DNA of 64,000 nucleotides from Larix kaempferi (taxonomy: Eukaryota > Streptophyta > Pinopsida > Pinales > Pinaceae), in contig BSBM01001138.1 of assembly GCA_027924585.1 (NCBI GenBank), forward strand, positions 13,945,001 through 14,009,000. Direction: 5' to 3'. Shown one piece after another: positions 1-10,819 of this stretch. Each line of letters opens with the position of its first letter. The stretch's first letter is position 1. The notes under the pieces are model-generated. The model was not told the origin of the DNA and ran no database searches. It saw nothing but the letters and a program-made list of their open reading frames with translations. Both the position numbers and the translations under genes were made by a program.

Positions 1-643
1 ATATTTCCAATAGGATCTTCTTCGTGCTCTTGTGATGTCTCTTCCTTTTTCTCCTTCAAGCAAGATGATGCATTTTTCCCTTTTTTTTCCTTAGCATCAA
101 TATCTTTAGAGTCTCTTTTTGAAGAAAACACAAAAGCTCTCCTCAAGTAGGACATACATGCCTTCGCTGAAGCTTCAGATATTTCATTGATCTTTTCACT
201 CACACACATTTCACTTATACACATATGATACTCTCTCCAAGGTTCTTTACAAGAATGGCATTAACCTTTATTCACTAACTCCAAATCTTCCTTTTTGGGT
301 CTATTTTCAAACAAAGTATCAGCATAGTCTTCAAAATACATGGCATTTTGTGGATCTTCCCTCGACGCAAGATATTCTTGATATTGTTGGGGCAAGGTTT
401 TATATGTTTCTCTCCATCTTTGTAAATCGTTCATATAATTACCTTTTGGTGGTGTGACATGTACTCATATTTATCATACATATGGTCATAATAATAGTCT
501 TCATTCCTCCTAAAATAATAATAAGTGTTGCATGATGGAACCTGTTCCTCAACCCATTCACATTCTGCTTCATATTGTTCATAAGCATCTGCATATTCCT
601 CATAAGAATTGTACTCATAGGATTCGCCATAATAGTAAGACAT
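1..643 (-). pseudogene. gag-like ORF of LTR element A (broken, runs off window)
   Basis: First coding region inside the PBS of element A, so by position its gag. The first 70 codons (643 to 431) are strikingly rich in Tyr and Glu and begin MSYYYGESYEYNSYEEY. After HHQK the frame shifts by one and continues as a segment with QRWRETYKTLPQQYQEYL. A TAA stop follows near 257, and the same frame then carries CHSCKEPWREYHMC, a C-X2-C-X7-H-X-C set that could bind zinc, and ends in a Lys/Glu-rich stretch. No protease or RT is inside the window, so assignment to an LTR retrotransposon rests on the adjacent PBS and LTR-like end. Family not identified. One frameshift and one stop make it non-functional. 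Confidence 0.55.
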
Positions 644-696
644 GGCAGAAACTTATTCTTCAATGTATGATATTAAATAATAGGTTCAAGGACCAT

Positions 697-708
697 GCTC
701 TGATACCA
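697..708 (-). other. Primer binding site of element A (tRNA-iMet type)
   Basis: On the minus strand this reads TGGTATCAGAGC, the complement of the plant initiator tRNA-Met 3' end. It lies one base from an LTR end (TGTAATTTCC on the plus strand at 710). This sets element A as minus strand, with its internal region to the left and its 5' LTR to the right. Confidence 0.85.
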
Positions 709-709
709 C

Positions 710-2810
710 TGTAATTTCCCTTCTTAAGAATTTTATTAAAATGACAAATTTTTCACTTTTTTCCCTAGTTCGACCTTTGACTAGTTTTGATGTCTACGTC
801 TCCAATTTGATCCAAATGCTCCCAAATATTCTAATAAGGTATATGAATGATATTGGGACTTGAATATGATTTTCAGGGATGATATATGACCTTTATATTA
901 CTTCTTCAAATCCTCTTTTGATTATGTTCAAAGTAGGGAGTTTGACTAGCAATTCCTCTTTGACTAGTATTGGTCTCTTGGTCTCCAAAGGACCCCAAAT
1001 GATTGTATAATGGGTCTGAAGGTATTTCAGAGGTATTAATACATATAAAAGAGGCTCATGGATACTTAAAAACCATTAAAACACTTCTTCACATTCATTT
1101 ACAATCTGGACAAAGTAGGGAAGATTACTAGTAATTTCGAGCTTCAAACCCCCAATGGTAGATGTCTCTAAATAGATCCAAATGCTCTCAAATTGTACCA
1201 GTAGGTGTATGAATGATGTTAATACATAAAAATTTTGTTTATAGGTTCCTTTTAACCATCAAATGAATTCTACAACTCACTTTGGAAATATAATCAATGT
1301 ATGGAGTTTTACTAGTAAAATTGTAGTTCAAATCCCCTAGGGCTAGATGCTGAAAATGACTTTCCAAATGCACTCAATCCAACTAGAAATTATGAATGGA
1401 AGTAGAATACATATAAAGGAAATAAAAATGTACTCATATGAATCACCATTCAACTTTTAATGTTTTCTATAACTCAAATCATATGCAAGAAGACTAGTTT
1501 CGACCTTGGGGGAAATAACATTAAATCTTCTTCAAATGAAATAAAACTGTGCAAGATGGATCCAAATGCTTAAGTGATGAACATGAAAATTGTAATACTA
1601 ATAAATGGAAGTCCATACATCATAAATATATCATAGAAACATTCTTCCATTCGAAATCATCATCAATACATTGGCATACATCAATCTAGTGGGGGAATGG
1701 TCACTGTTTGCTCAATAATCATCAATTTTACATACAACCACTTGATATTTCGACCTGAAATTTTTTGGAGATGAAGAACAGAGTATTTTATTCATATTTT
1801 AAAATAAATTGGGCATTAGAATCTCCCCAAAAGAGTACAATAGCTCACCAAAAACGCCCTCCCTCAAGGATCAAGAATATGCAACGAAAACTGGAAATGG
1901 TTGAAGGAATGAGTTGCAATAGAAGAAACCATGATCTTCCTTGTAGCTTACACCTGAAACAAGTGAATCCATTAAATATCCAAATGAAAGGTCTGAATGG
2001 CCTTTCCAATTACCAACTTGGATGGGAATCTTTCACCCTCGAAATTGGCTAAGGAACGAAACTAGTCATCCACTAGCTCTCCCTCTTCACAAATGCAATT
2101 GCAAATTATAAAAAGATGCCATTATTCTTTGTTCATGACTTGTATAAACTTCTAATTTCCTCCATGGGTTGAATTCCTTATAATAGATTCATGCCAACTC
2201 AATTTGGGAAGGGATTCCCAAGTATGCCACTTGTCCTTCCAATTCTAGCCCTCTCCTTCTCCCAATTTGAATTGGTGTCTCTTTGGATTCCCTAACTCAC
2301 TTGAGTGCCCTCTTGGAGGATATTTTCAACCTTGACATGTCATAAATGTCATATGTCATCCCTCAGGTATGATTTGTGTCATAGGTGTCATAGCATCTTC
2401 ATCATTGTTGTCATAGAGCTAGGGAATCTAGTCGTAGTGTCTCACTAGCTCCAAATTGCCTCTTCATATTCCATGGGATTTATTCTTCCACTCCAATTCA
2501 ACCTTACATGACTCATGCCAAGTATATTGAACTTCTAAATCACCCCAAGAACATTTGGATTCTTATGGATTCGAAATGGAAAGAGTAGGATGCCATTTGG
2601 CATGGAAAAGCTAGCTTGTGTGGGTCCCACATCCTCCATGTGTCTTCATGATCAATTGCCACTTTGATTTTCTCTTGTATTTATTTATTTAGATCCTTTA
2701 TTAAATATTTATGCCATTCTAATGTGAAAACATAATTTATTATCCTCCTTATGTCAAATCCAAAAGCTTCCACCCTCAACCTAGGAAACTAGTAATTTTC
2801 CTCCTAGGCA
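710..2810 (-). mobile_element. Probable 5' LTR of element A
   Basis: The left boundary (TGTAATTTCC, minus-strand end ...TTACA) is firm because it abuts the PBS. The right boundary is inferred: a CA at 2809-2810 gives a minus-strand start TGCCTAGGAGG, and immediately beyond it the Pro/Gly-rich gag frame of element B resumes. That would make a 2.1-kb LTR inserted into element B. The second LTR is outside the window, so length and TSD cannot be checked. No gene is visible in this stretch apart from the tandem array at its left end. Confidence 0.45.
777..1680. repeat. Degenerate ~180-bp tandem array in LTR A, about five units
   Basis: The motif (T)GACTAG recurs near 779, 943, 1125, 1309 and 1490 (spacing about 165-184). 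Each is followed by a similar order of landmarks: a GATGTCT/TCCAAATGCTC block, then ATGAATGATATTAATACATA-like sequence, then an A/T-rich tail. The units are strongly diverged, so the expansion is old or the units are under little constraint. Confidence 0.65.
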
Positions 2811-4511
2811 ATATTTTGACCCTTAACATCAATTTGACAAACTATCATGAATATGGTCATTCGGCTTAGGCCCTTGTGACCTAATGCCAAATTTGGGACA
2901 TGAAAGGTAGGAACTTGAATCGACTGGTTCTAGGGTGTTCCTGGAGGAAACTGTCTGTAAGGGGGTATGCTTCCCGGACCATAGGTGGGTCCGCCACCAT
3001 AATAAGGTTTTCCATTATCGTAAGGTGGGGGCTCGCCTCCACCGCCAGGAGGGGGTGGGAAGCCTCCAAATGGTGGGGGTTTTCTACTACCATCGGGATA
3101 GGATGGACCTCCACTGCCTCCACCGGGAGGAGGTGGTGGTCCACCACTGCCACCAGGATAGGGTGGACCTCCACCACCTCCGCCAGGAGGAGGTGGTGGT
3201 CCACCGCTGTCGCTTGAAGGGTAAGGGCCTCCTCTGCCACCTCCACCACCACCACGAGGATTGGATGGTCCTCCACCACCACCACCTGGATGGGATGGTC
3301 CTCTGCCACCACCACCAGGATGGGACGGGCCTCCACCATAAGGTGGGGTTCCTCCACCACCGGGGTGGGTGGCCCTCCACCTCCACCTGAAGGGGGAGGG
3401 CCCCCACCTCCGCCTCCAGGGGGTGGGCCATGGTTGTGACAATGAGGTGGTCCTCTTCCAGAAGGTAGCGATCCGCCACCCCAGGAATTGTGTATGGGCC
3501 CGCCGCCTCTGACAGGAGGTGGGGGTGGACCAAACAAGGGTGGTGGAACTTGAGGGAGTATAGGTGGGGGTCCATGTTGTAAAACATTTTGCTGCCCCCA
3601 TAGAGTGTATGGATTTCCAGGATAAGGTATCTCGTAGAGTGCGTTTCTGGGATTGAGTTGTCCCGACACAGGGTTAAGATAACCTGGATACGCTTGACTC
3701 CATGGTGGTTGAATTAAATTGGATGGCCCCCCAACGTGAGATAATATCGTGGTGGAAGGTCTGGAAGGTAAGGAATTGCCAATAGAAGGACCAATGGGAA
3801 CTCCTCCTCTAGTATTATGGTTGGGAGGTGGGAGTTTCCCCCCAACAACAACTTGCTGACCATTGATCAAAGGTTTACCCAACGCGATTTGTTGATTATC
3901 TATGACAGGGTTAACATTACCCGCAAGAAAGGTACGGGGTAGAGAGTATCCTCCCTGCGAGTTTTGGGGTGGGGGAGGAATGGATAATGTAACTGTGGTA
4001 GTAACAGGTGTGTTGGACAGTTATAATTCAACAGGTTGAGTTGTCTGAGGTATAGGACTGGTCTCCTATCTACGAGGAATATGTGTAGGTGTTGAGGGTT
4101 GACCAGATTTAGAAGGAGGTAATGTCGGGTCTTCAACCCTTCGTAAAAGACTTTGTCTTCGAAACCCCTCAGCCATTACACGTAAACGAGTCAATTGTTC
4201 ATGATAAGGTGCCAGAGGGTCATTGGGAGTAGCCCAACTGGGTGGGGATGCAACGACAAAATGAGCCACTGGGTTTCCTAGAGATGATGTGCAATAAGAT
4301 GCAGCTAGACCAACAGCTGTTACAGGGTCATCCTAGGTGGATTTAACCATTCCATTGATCCATGCTCTTTCGGTAAAACAGAAGGTAAGTCCTGTGAAGT
4401 GGAAGTTTGCGCCTCTTCACCCTGTGGGGGGTTATAGGTAGGTGAATATGGAGGGAACATATGTGCTCCAATATTCAAAGTAGGGTTTTCTACTTCAGGT
4501 GACACGACCAT
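2811..4511 (-). pseudogene. Pro/Gly-rich gag-like ORF of gypsy-like element B
   Basis: Minus-strand frame starting at the ATG at 4511 (MVVSPEVENPTL). It can be followed, with a shift near 4320, stops near 4068 and 4020 and a shift in a G-run near 3360, down to about 2811. The N-terminal part is ordinary hydrophilic sequence (WATPNDPLAPYHEQLTRLR). From about 3550 to 2940 it becomes almost pure Pro/Gly, with repeated blocks like GGPPPPPGGGGGGPPYPGG. A TAG near 2938 precedes a last open stretch (VPTFHVPNLALGHKGLSRM) that ends where LTR A begins. Position downstream of a PBS and long leader suggests gag; no zinc knuckle or protease is visible because the element is cut here. Function of the Pro/Gly tract is unknown. 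The G/C-rich repeats make shadow ORFs on both strands. Confidence 0.55.
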
Positions 4512-4921
4512 GGCTTATGGGTCCATTCTTACCTTCGAAATTACCTCCTAGTTAAGGGGATATTTGGGTGGTAAGTTCAGAATCCTACGAGACCTTCTCC
4601 AAGGAAAGTCAGCTAGAGTGACTGAAACAAAAGTTTCTCCTAGGGTAGTCTAAACAAAAGAAAAGAAGTCCAAAAAAATCCTACACAAACTAAGGCCGCA
4701 AGCAAACTTATTTGGTAGGATTGGATTCAAAAGTCCGGAACCTCACAGGATTTTCAAGGCTTCACAAATCGCTATATACCGCAGGGTCCAACTGTAAAAC
4801 ACGACAAGGAGGATTGGGACCCTACCCTTTCCTGAATACCCGACTACCTGGATAGTATGTGCATAGTAATCTCCTCGAGTGTTGTTCTCGGTGTATTGCT
4901 CTGCTAAGACGGCCAAATGGA

Positions 4922-4991
4922 TAGCTCAGTTGGTTTCAGGAATCCTAATGGTGTCTCCCGATATACTCAAGGTACGTGGGAGCTCAAATCC
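4922..4991 (+). repeat. tRNA-like A and B boxes, possible SINE fossil
   Basis: TAGCTCAGTTGG at 4922-4933 fits the A-box consensus exactly. GAGCTCAAATCC at 4980-4991 resembles a B box with one mismatch, 46 bases downstream. No cloverleaf can be drawn, so it is not a tRNA gene. No poly-A tail or TSD was found, so a SINE is only suggested. Confidence 0.35.
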
Positions 4992-5035
4992 ATAGTGGTG
5001 CTTTCTAATGCACAACCATACAGCACGAGACCTTC

Positions 5036-5215
5036 CTATATACTACTAAGTATGTGAAACACCTTTCGATATACGCCAAGTACGTGAAACACCTTTTGAT
5101 ATACGCCAAGTACGCGAAGTACTTGGTGGGTACATGAAAGAGCTTCGATATACCAAGTTGGTATGTGAAAGAGCTTGGATATACCAGTTGGTACGTGGAA
5201 GACTACAATACCCCC
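5036..5215. repeat. Short degenerate direct repeats (~36-40 bp)
   Basis: About five to six units with core GTAYGTGAAA..., each followed by CTT(T/G)GATATAC(G)CCAA. Two are nearly identical (around 5049 and 5089) and the later ones diverge. They lie in the leader of element B and no coding frame is shared. Confidence 0.6.
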
Positions 5216-6202
5216 GGAATATAGTAATGGCAAGTAACGATAGGTGCCATGTTTTACGACGCCAGAACACGTCTCTAACTTAACACACAAGTTACTAAAG
5301 ATTTTACCCTAGTTCTACCGTTAATTTTATCTGGACGGTTAGGTGAATGCATGAGGTGAGTACATAAATGTAAACATAATGCAAGCCCTAACTACATGTA
5401 AAAAATATACTTTTATTTTGATGAAATCTATATATGGGAGGGAGAAATTTATTGCAAGTGATTTTACCAAAGCAACAAATTGCAACAATCCCAAAGTATA
5501 CCAAATTCGACAAATGAAAGTATTCTTTTCCATTTTTCTTTTGAGAAAAACATGAAAATCAACAAGCATCAAACCAAAGTCTAAACATTTTCTTTTTGTC
5601 TTTTCGAATCAAAATGTGACTAAGCTATGAAAAGAGAGAAATTCCCATCTGGAGCACTCTAACTTTTCAATTTCACTATAATGGCTTAAAAGCACAAAAA
5701 ACCAAGAATGCATACAATTTCCTCAAGCATGGAATTACTCTTGTAAAAGCTTGATCTCATTTGAATTCTTCAAGAAAATGAATGATTCACAATTCCTGAA
5801 AGGTACAAATGATTAATTTTTTCTCTCAAAATTTTCCAAAAGACTAATGAATGAAAAATTCCAATGCATGAACTAACTTCAACAACAATTTTCAAATGCA
5901 TGTGAAAATGGTAAAAATGATGCACTTGGATTTTTCGATGATATGCCAAGATTACAATTTAATAACAATGATATTTTTAAGCATGGATACCTGAAAAGGA
6001 AGATTATTTGCAGCACTCTAAACACTCATAAAATCTGAAGAAAATGACAAGCACTCATGTGAGCTAAAAACACTCAAGACACTAAACAAACAACTAAATG
6101 CAAACAAAGCTAAATGACAAGTGCAAAAAGAAGTTTGGGGTCAGATCTAATGCAAAGATCAGATCAGGTGGGGAGAGGAGGGAAAAAAAGGTTAAGTGGA
6201 GG

Positions 6203-6795
6203 TGTTAATTTTTGAGCATTAATTCAATATACTTCAGGATCTTTATTGAGAGAATACATATATAGTATATCAATGCATATCAATCATAGAAAGTATATCA
6301 ATCATCACAAGATGCAAACATAAGAGACAATAGACACACAGAGTTTCCGTGGGGAAAACCCTAAGGTGAAAAACCCCACAACTTCCTCAGAGATAGATAG
6401 AGCAATAATACAACCAAAGTACATAGAGATAGACTCCTCCTAGCAGCTGATCCTCCTCCTCACATGTGCGCCACTTTCCAAGTGATGGAAGAGTGAGTTC
6501 TAAAATTATCCAAATAGAGATCGAGAGATCTCTATTTATACTTGTCCTGATTGACCAATAAAATTATGGGACTGACTTGTTTAGCTTAGTACAATAAACC
6601 AATGTTAACTTAATCAGGGATGACCCCACACATGGTGGTCTAATAACCCATCAGCAAGTTACGACACTTGCGACACTTATCAATTCAAATGAAGACACTT
6701 CCATATAGAGGAATAATAACATCTCTATAGGAGTACAATATACATAGATGAAATACATGGGTGAAATACATTCCAAAGTTATATATACATCAACA
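6203..6795 (-). repeat. 3' LTR of copia-1
   Basis: Bounded by TGTTAATTTT and ...CATCAACA on the plus strand, inverted TGTT/AACA ends. Aligned by eye with 12940-13533 over its whole length. Contains the same ACCCCACACATGGTGGTCTA block that is duplicated in the solo LTR at 35865-36501. Confidence 0.95.
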
Positions 6796-6804
6796 CTCCC
6801 TCTT
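6796..6804 (-). other. Polypurine tract of copia-1
   Basis: On the minus strand AAGAGGGAG directly precedes the 3' LTR start TGTTGATG, the position expected for plus-strand DNA priming. Confidence 0.8.
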
Positions 6805-7282
6805 AACTAGGAAGGTATTTCTCGACACAGATCTGCTAGCACAAGTCTTCTTCTTTGGATCATCATCATCGAATCATCATCCTCGAATCATCATCATCGT
6901 CACGACTACTGCTATCTCAATCAATCTCTGAATCTACTTGTCATAGGAAGTTCTACAGAGCTAGTCCTTTTTCATACTAGATGTAGGCCCACCACCTGCA
7001 GGTATTCATCATCACTGGCCATACTGTGGAATCCTCAGGACTTATTATGTGCATCACAAAACCTCGCAAGAGCATCCCAGGACTTATTACAGGCACACAA
7101 CCCAACCTATCGGATCTCCCAGGATCTTTTACATGTCACTGCACAACCTGTCCACGACCACAAAGTATCATCCTGATACTCATGATCATATTGATCATAA
7201 CATCGTTCACGAAGCACAGTCCAGATGCACACAATACAACACTTACACTCACCGGCATGGAAGGACTTTCCTCTAACCATCC

Positions 7283-7702
7283 GGGAAGGGCTCAACACTC
7301 ACATCAACGCACATGGGAGAACACATCTGCCATCATGTCAAAAAGGCTTGGCACTTACATCAACGCACATGGGAGAACACATCTACCACCATGTCGGAAA
7401 GGCTCTGCACTTACATCAATGCACATGGGAGAACAAATCTACCACCATGTCGGAAAGGCTCTGCACTTACATCAACGCACATGCGAGAACATATCTACCA
7501 CCATGTTGGAAAGGCTCTGCACTTACATCAACGCACATGGGAGAACACATCTACCACCATGTCGGAAAGGCTCTGCACTTACATCAATGCACATGGGAGA
7601 ACACATCCACCACCATGTCGGAAAGGATCTGCACTTACATCAATGCACATGGGAGAACACATCTACCACCATGTCAGAAAGGCTCTGTGCATCTGTGTCT
7701 TT
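7283..7702. repeat. 56-bp minisatellite, about 7.5 units
   Basis: Units begin ACATGGGAGA at 7311, 7367, 7423, 7479, 7535, 7591 and 7647, always 56 bases apart, preceded by a partial unit from about 7283. Copies differ by only a few bases. As 56 is not a multiple of three, each plus-strand frame reads the unit in three phases; all three phases lack stops, giving three long overlapping ORFs. Confidence 0.95.
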
Positions 7703-7942
7703 GGAACTCATCACACATAATCCAATTGATTATGTAATGTATCCACCTCATACATATGATCATCCTGATCATCATCATAGCATCATCCTGATGCATATCA
7801 TCTAGAGTATCATCCTGATACTCATCACTGCATCGTCCTGATGCATATCTAGAGTAACATTTTGAAGCTCGTCATCCATGATCATCTTGATCATACAATA
7901 CATCCACCTTATGCAAACACAGTATCTGCCTGATACATATCA

Positions 7943-8215
7943 TCATACATGATCTACCTAATCATACAATGTATCCACCTGATATATATACAAATACATG
8001 ATCTACCTGATCATACAATGTATCTACCTGATACATCTATAGATACATACACATGATCCAACTGATCATATCCAACATCCAACATGATGCGTACATACAT
8101 ATATAAATGATCCAACTGATCATATCCAGCATCCAACATGATGTGTACATACATATACATATAAATGATCCAACTGATCATATCCAACATCCAACATGAT
8201 GTGTACATACATAGC
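7943..8215. repeat. Second minisatellite in copia-1 (~54-58 bp)
   Basis: Two units built on GATCTACCTGATCATACAA (about 7950 and 8005) are followed by three units starting ATGATCCAACTGATCATATC at 8053, 8107 and 8165 (spacing 54 and 58). All share a palindromic TGATCA core and an ATACAT-rich tail. Confidence 0.75.
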
Positions 8216-8321
8216 AGTAACCGGAGCATCATTCTAATGCTCATCATCCAGCGCTTATGTCCACATCCATGGAAGGATCCTCCTCTCACCATGCTTGGAA
8301 TGGCTCTCGCAAATGTCTCCA

Positions 8322-9647
8322 CTACTTCTTCCTCGAAGTGTCGTCAATCTGAAGAACACCAAGCCTCTCTCTGAAGTACTTGAACTTCACTCTGGCTAGT
8401 GGCTTCGTCAACACATCTGCAATATGCTCATCTGTCACAACATACAAGAGCTTCACTGCTCCCCTCTGCACCATATCCCTTATATAGTGATATTTTATCT
8501 CTATGTGTTTCGACCTGTCATGGAACATCAGGTTCTTAGACAGCTTCACACAACTCTGGTTGTCACAAAATATACCAGTAGCCTCCAGGGGGAGATCAAA
8601 TAACTCAGACAGTAGCTTTCGAAGCCATACTGCCTCACAACTAGCTGAACGAGCCACAACATACTCTGCTTCAGCTGTACTCAGTGCTACGCATGATTGC
8701 TTCCTGCTAAGCCAAGAGATCACACCTGATCCCATACTGAAGCAACACCCATAAGTGCTCTTCCTATCTGCAGCACTGCCTGCCCAATCTGAATCAACAT
8801 AACCCTGTAGGTTAAACTTTTGATTCGCATCATACTTGAGCCCATAATCAACTGTATCCTTCAAATACCTCAGAATATGCTTTACATCAACTAGGTGAAC
8901 ACTCCTCGGATCTATCAGGAACTGGCTCAATGTGTTCACCGCAAAGCAAATATCTGGTCTCGTGTTTGTTAGGTACATCAAGGACCCAATCATCTGATGA
9001 TACATAGAGACATCAACCGGCTCGGATGAAGCATCAAACAGAAGCTTCAGGTTCAATGCCATAGGTGTGGCCATGGCCTTACAGTCCATCATCTCGAACC
9101 TCTTCAGGATCTCTATTGCATACTTCCCTTGTCCAAGGAAGATTCCATCTGCACTTTGCCACACCTCCATACCTAGAAAATAGTGCATCATCCCCAAGTC
9201 CTTCATCTCGAACTTGACAGCAAGCTTCCTCTTGGTATCAGCAATCAAACTATCATTACCTGTAACAAATAGGCCATCCACATACAGGAGTAGTATCACA
9301 GGATTGCCTTCCTCAACCTTGTAGTAAAGGTTGGAATCCGCTTTACTCTTGGTAAAGCCCAAACTAGATAGGAAACTGTCCATCCTACCATACCAAGTCT
9401 TAGGAGCTTGCTTCAATCCATATAAGGCTTTCTTCAATTTGCACACATATGACTCCCTGTCATGTGTTTCAAATCCGAGTGGTTGCTCCACATACACTTC
9501 TGATTCAACTACACCATTCAAGAAAGCAGTATTAACATCCATATGGTGTATCTTCCATTTCATCACTGTAGCCAGAGCAAGTACTGATTTGATGGAAGTG
9601 TACCTGGCTACAGGAGCAAAATTTTCTTTATAATCTATTCCCTCTTT
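8322..9647 (-). pseudogene. copia-1 reverse transcriptase (most) and RNase H
   Basis: Polymerises cDNA and degrades the RNA template. The frame is open from the TAG at 9647 to the stop at 8322. Motifs in order: WKIHHMDVNTAFLNG, LYGLKQAPKTWY, then LLYVDGLFVTG where copia RTs have YVDD, so the second catalytic Asp is Gly. RNase H follows with DSDWAGS, STAEAEY, CDNQS and a Copia-type end HDRSKHIEIKYHYIRD. The C-terminus VLTKPLARVKFKYFRERLG is typical, so the protein reaches its natural end. The altered YVDD alone would abolish polymerase activity. Confidence 0.93.
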
Positions 9648-10110
9648 CTAAGAGAAGCCACGAGCTACGAATCTTGCCTTGTATTTCTCTAAGCTGTCAT
9701 TTGCAGCATGCTTGATCTTGTAGATCCATTTGGAAGTCACCAAAGACTTCCCTTTAGGTCTTGGTACTACATCCCAAATATCATTTTTCATTATTGATTG
9801 GTATTCTTCGACCATGGAATCATTCCATTCTCTCTTTTCCACTGCTTCTTCATAATTGTAAGGTTCTTTGTTCATAATATCACAGAGTAAAGCAACATAG
9901 CTGGTATGAGATCTAGTTCTCTTCTTTGCTCTATGTTCTTCTTCTGGAATGCCATTTGTTTCTGCATCTTGAATGAGCTCTCTATACCATGCAGGTTTCC
10001 TCTTGTGAGAGTCCTTCTCACGAGGTGGATCTACAGGTTCTTGCAGATCTTCAATTTCACGATCAACATCTGGAATTGCTTCAGTCATAGTAGTGTCTTG
10101 AAATTTGGTT
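9648..10110 (-). pseudogene. copia-1 integrase-RT linker and RT N-terminus
   Basis: Hydrophilic linker (PVDPPREKDSHKRKPAW) followed by the standard RT lead-in: NKEPYNYEEAVEKREWNDSM, then WDVVPRPKGKSLVTSKWIYK, then YKARFVARGFS. The frame then hits TAG at 9645-9647, probably a mutated Gln codon, and continues as KEGIDYKENFAPVAR into the main RT block. A frameshift near 10110 separates it from the integrase C-terminal part. Confidence 0.9.
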
Positions 10111-10819
10111 TCTTTGGTTCTTCATGACCTTCAACAGGTGTCTTCCTTGATTTGATGAATGCTGAGTTTTCATCAAATGTTACATCCCTACTGACATCAA
10201 TCTTCTTGAACACTGAAAAGTATATTCTGTAAGCCTTCGAGATTTCACTGTAACCCACAAAGATACCCTTCTTTCCTGAAGGATCTAGCTTTGTCCTCTT
10301 TTCCTTTGGAACATGTGTATATATTGGACAACCAAATATTCTGAGATGGCTGATTTCAGGTTTCTTACCAGAGAAGACCTCTTATGGTGTCTTGTTGTCC
10401 AATATCTTGTGGGGTGTTCTGTTCTGCACATATACAACTGTCCTAGTTGCTTCTTCCCATAGATGCATGGGTAGATCCTGGTCATGCAACATTGCCCGTG
10501 CTGCTTCCATGATTGTTCTATTCTTACTTTCTGCAACTCTATTCTATTGTGGATTGTAGGGAGCAGTCAACTCCCTTTTAATCCCTGAATCACTGCATAA
10601 CTTCATGAAATCTCCTGAAGTGAATTCTCTGCAATTGTCGGATCTGAATGTCTTTATCTTCTTATCGGTTTGATTCTCCATCAAGGTTTTGAATTCCTTG
10701 AATTTATCAAACACTTCATCCTTTCCTTTTAAGAAGTAAACACAAGTCTTCCTGGAGAAATCATCAATGAAAGAGACATAGTAAACATACCCACTCAGAG
10801 AACTGGATGACATCAGACC
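10111..10819 (-). pseudogene. copia-1 integrase core and C-terminal region
   Basis: Joins cDNA into the host chromosome. The core at 10813-10544 has YYVSFIDDFSRKTCVYF (first Asp region), KTFRSDNCREF (second Asp) and, after a TAG near 10541, NRVAESKNRTIMEAARAML with the catalytic Glu. The C-terminal part continues LWEEATRTVVYVQNRTPHK, a further TAA near 10381, then LRIFGCPIYTHVPKEKR and GIFVGYSEISKAYRIY. The D, D, E residues survive, but two stops and a TGA at the start of the core break the frame. Confidence 0.9.

Larger units (their letters stand above)
4512..6202 (-). other. Non-coding leader of element B (distal part)
   Basis: No convincing coding frame in 1.7 kb. Holds a possible Pol III box pair (4922-4991), short direct repeats (5036-5215) and A-rich sequence up to the copia-1 insertion. 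Together with 13534-14128 it would make a leader of about 2.3 kb, long but not unheard of for plant gypsy elements. Confidence 0.5.
6805..8321 (-). other. Non-coding 3' region of copia-1 between RNase H and PPT
   Basis: About 1.5 kb longer than the short 3' UTR of most copia elements. It is dominated by ATCATC/GATCAT-rich simple sequence and by two minisatellites. The long plus-strand frames (7026-7805, 7225-7737, 7313-7720) are by-products of the 56-bp repeat and run antisense to the element. Confidence 0.7.

Noticed and set aside
2900-3390. Plus-strand ORFs rich in Trp/His/Arg
   Set aside because: Mirror image of the Pro/Gly tract; codon bias of GGN/CCN repeats gives open opposite frames.
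4793-4812. TGTAAAACACGAC preceded by TTGGACCC on the other strand as LTR and PBS
   Set aside because: No matching tRNA known to me, no LTR end to pair with, and the better PBS-LTR pair at 14129-15133 accounts for the gag at 4511.
4922-4991. tRNA gene
   Set aside because: Boxes present, but no acceptor or anticodon stem can be formed around them.
7283-7702. CRISPR-like array
   Set aside because: Units are contiguous without unique spacers, in a plant retrotransposon; it is a minisatellite.
7026-7805. Long plus-strand ORF as a repeat-protein gene
   Set aside because: It is produced by the 56-bp minisatellite, has equal rivals in the other two frames, and is antisense to copia-1 with no start context or partner exons.
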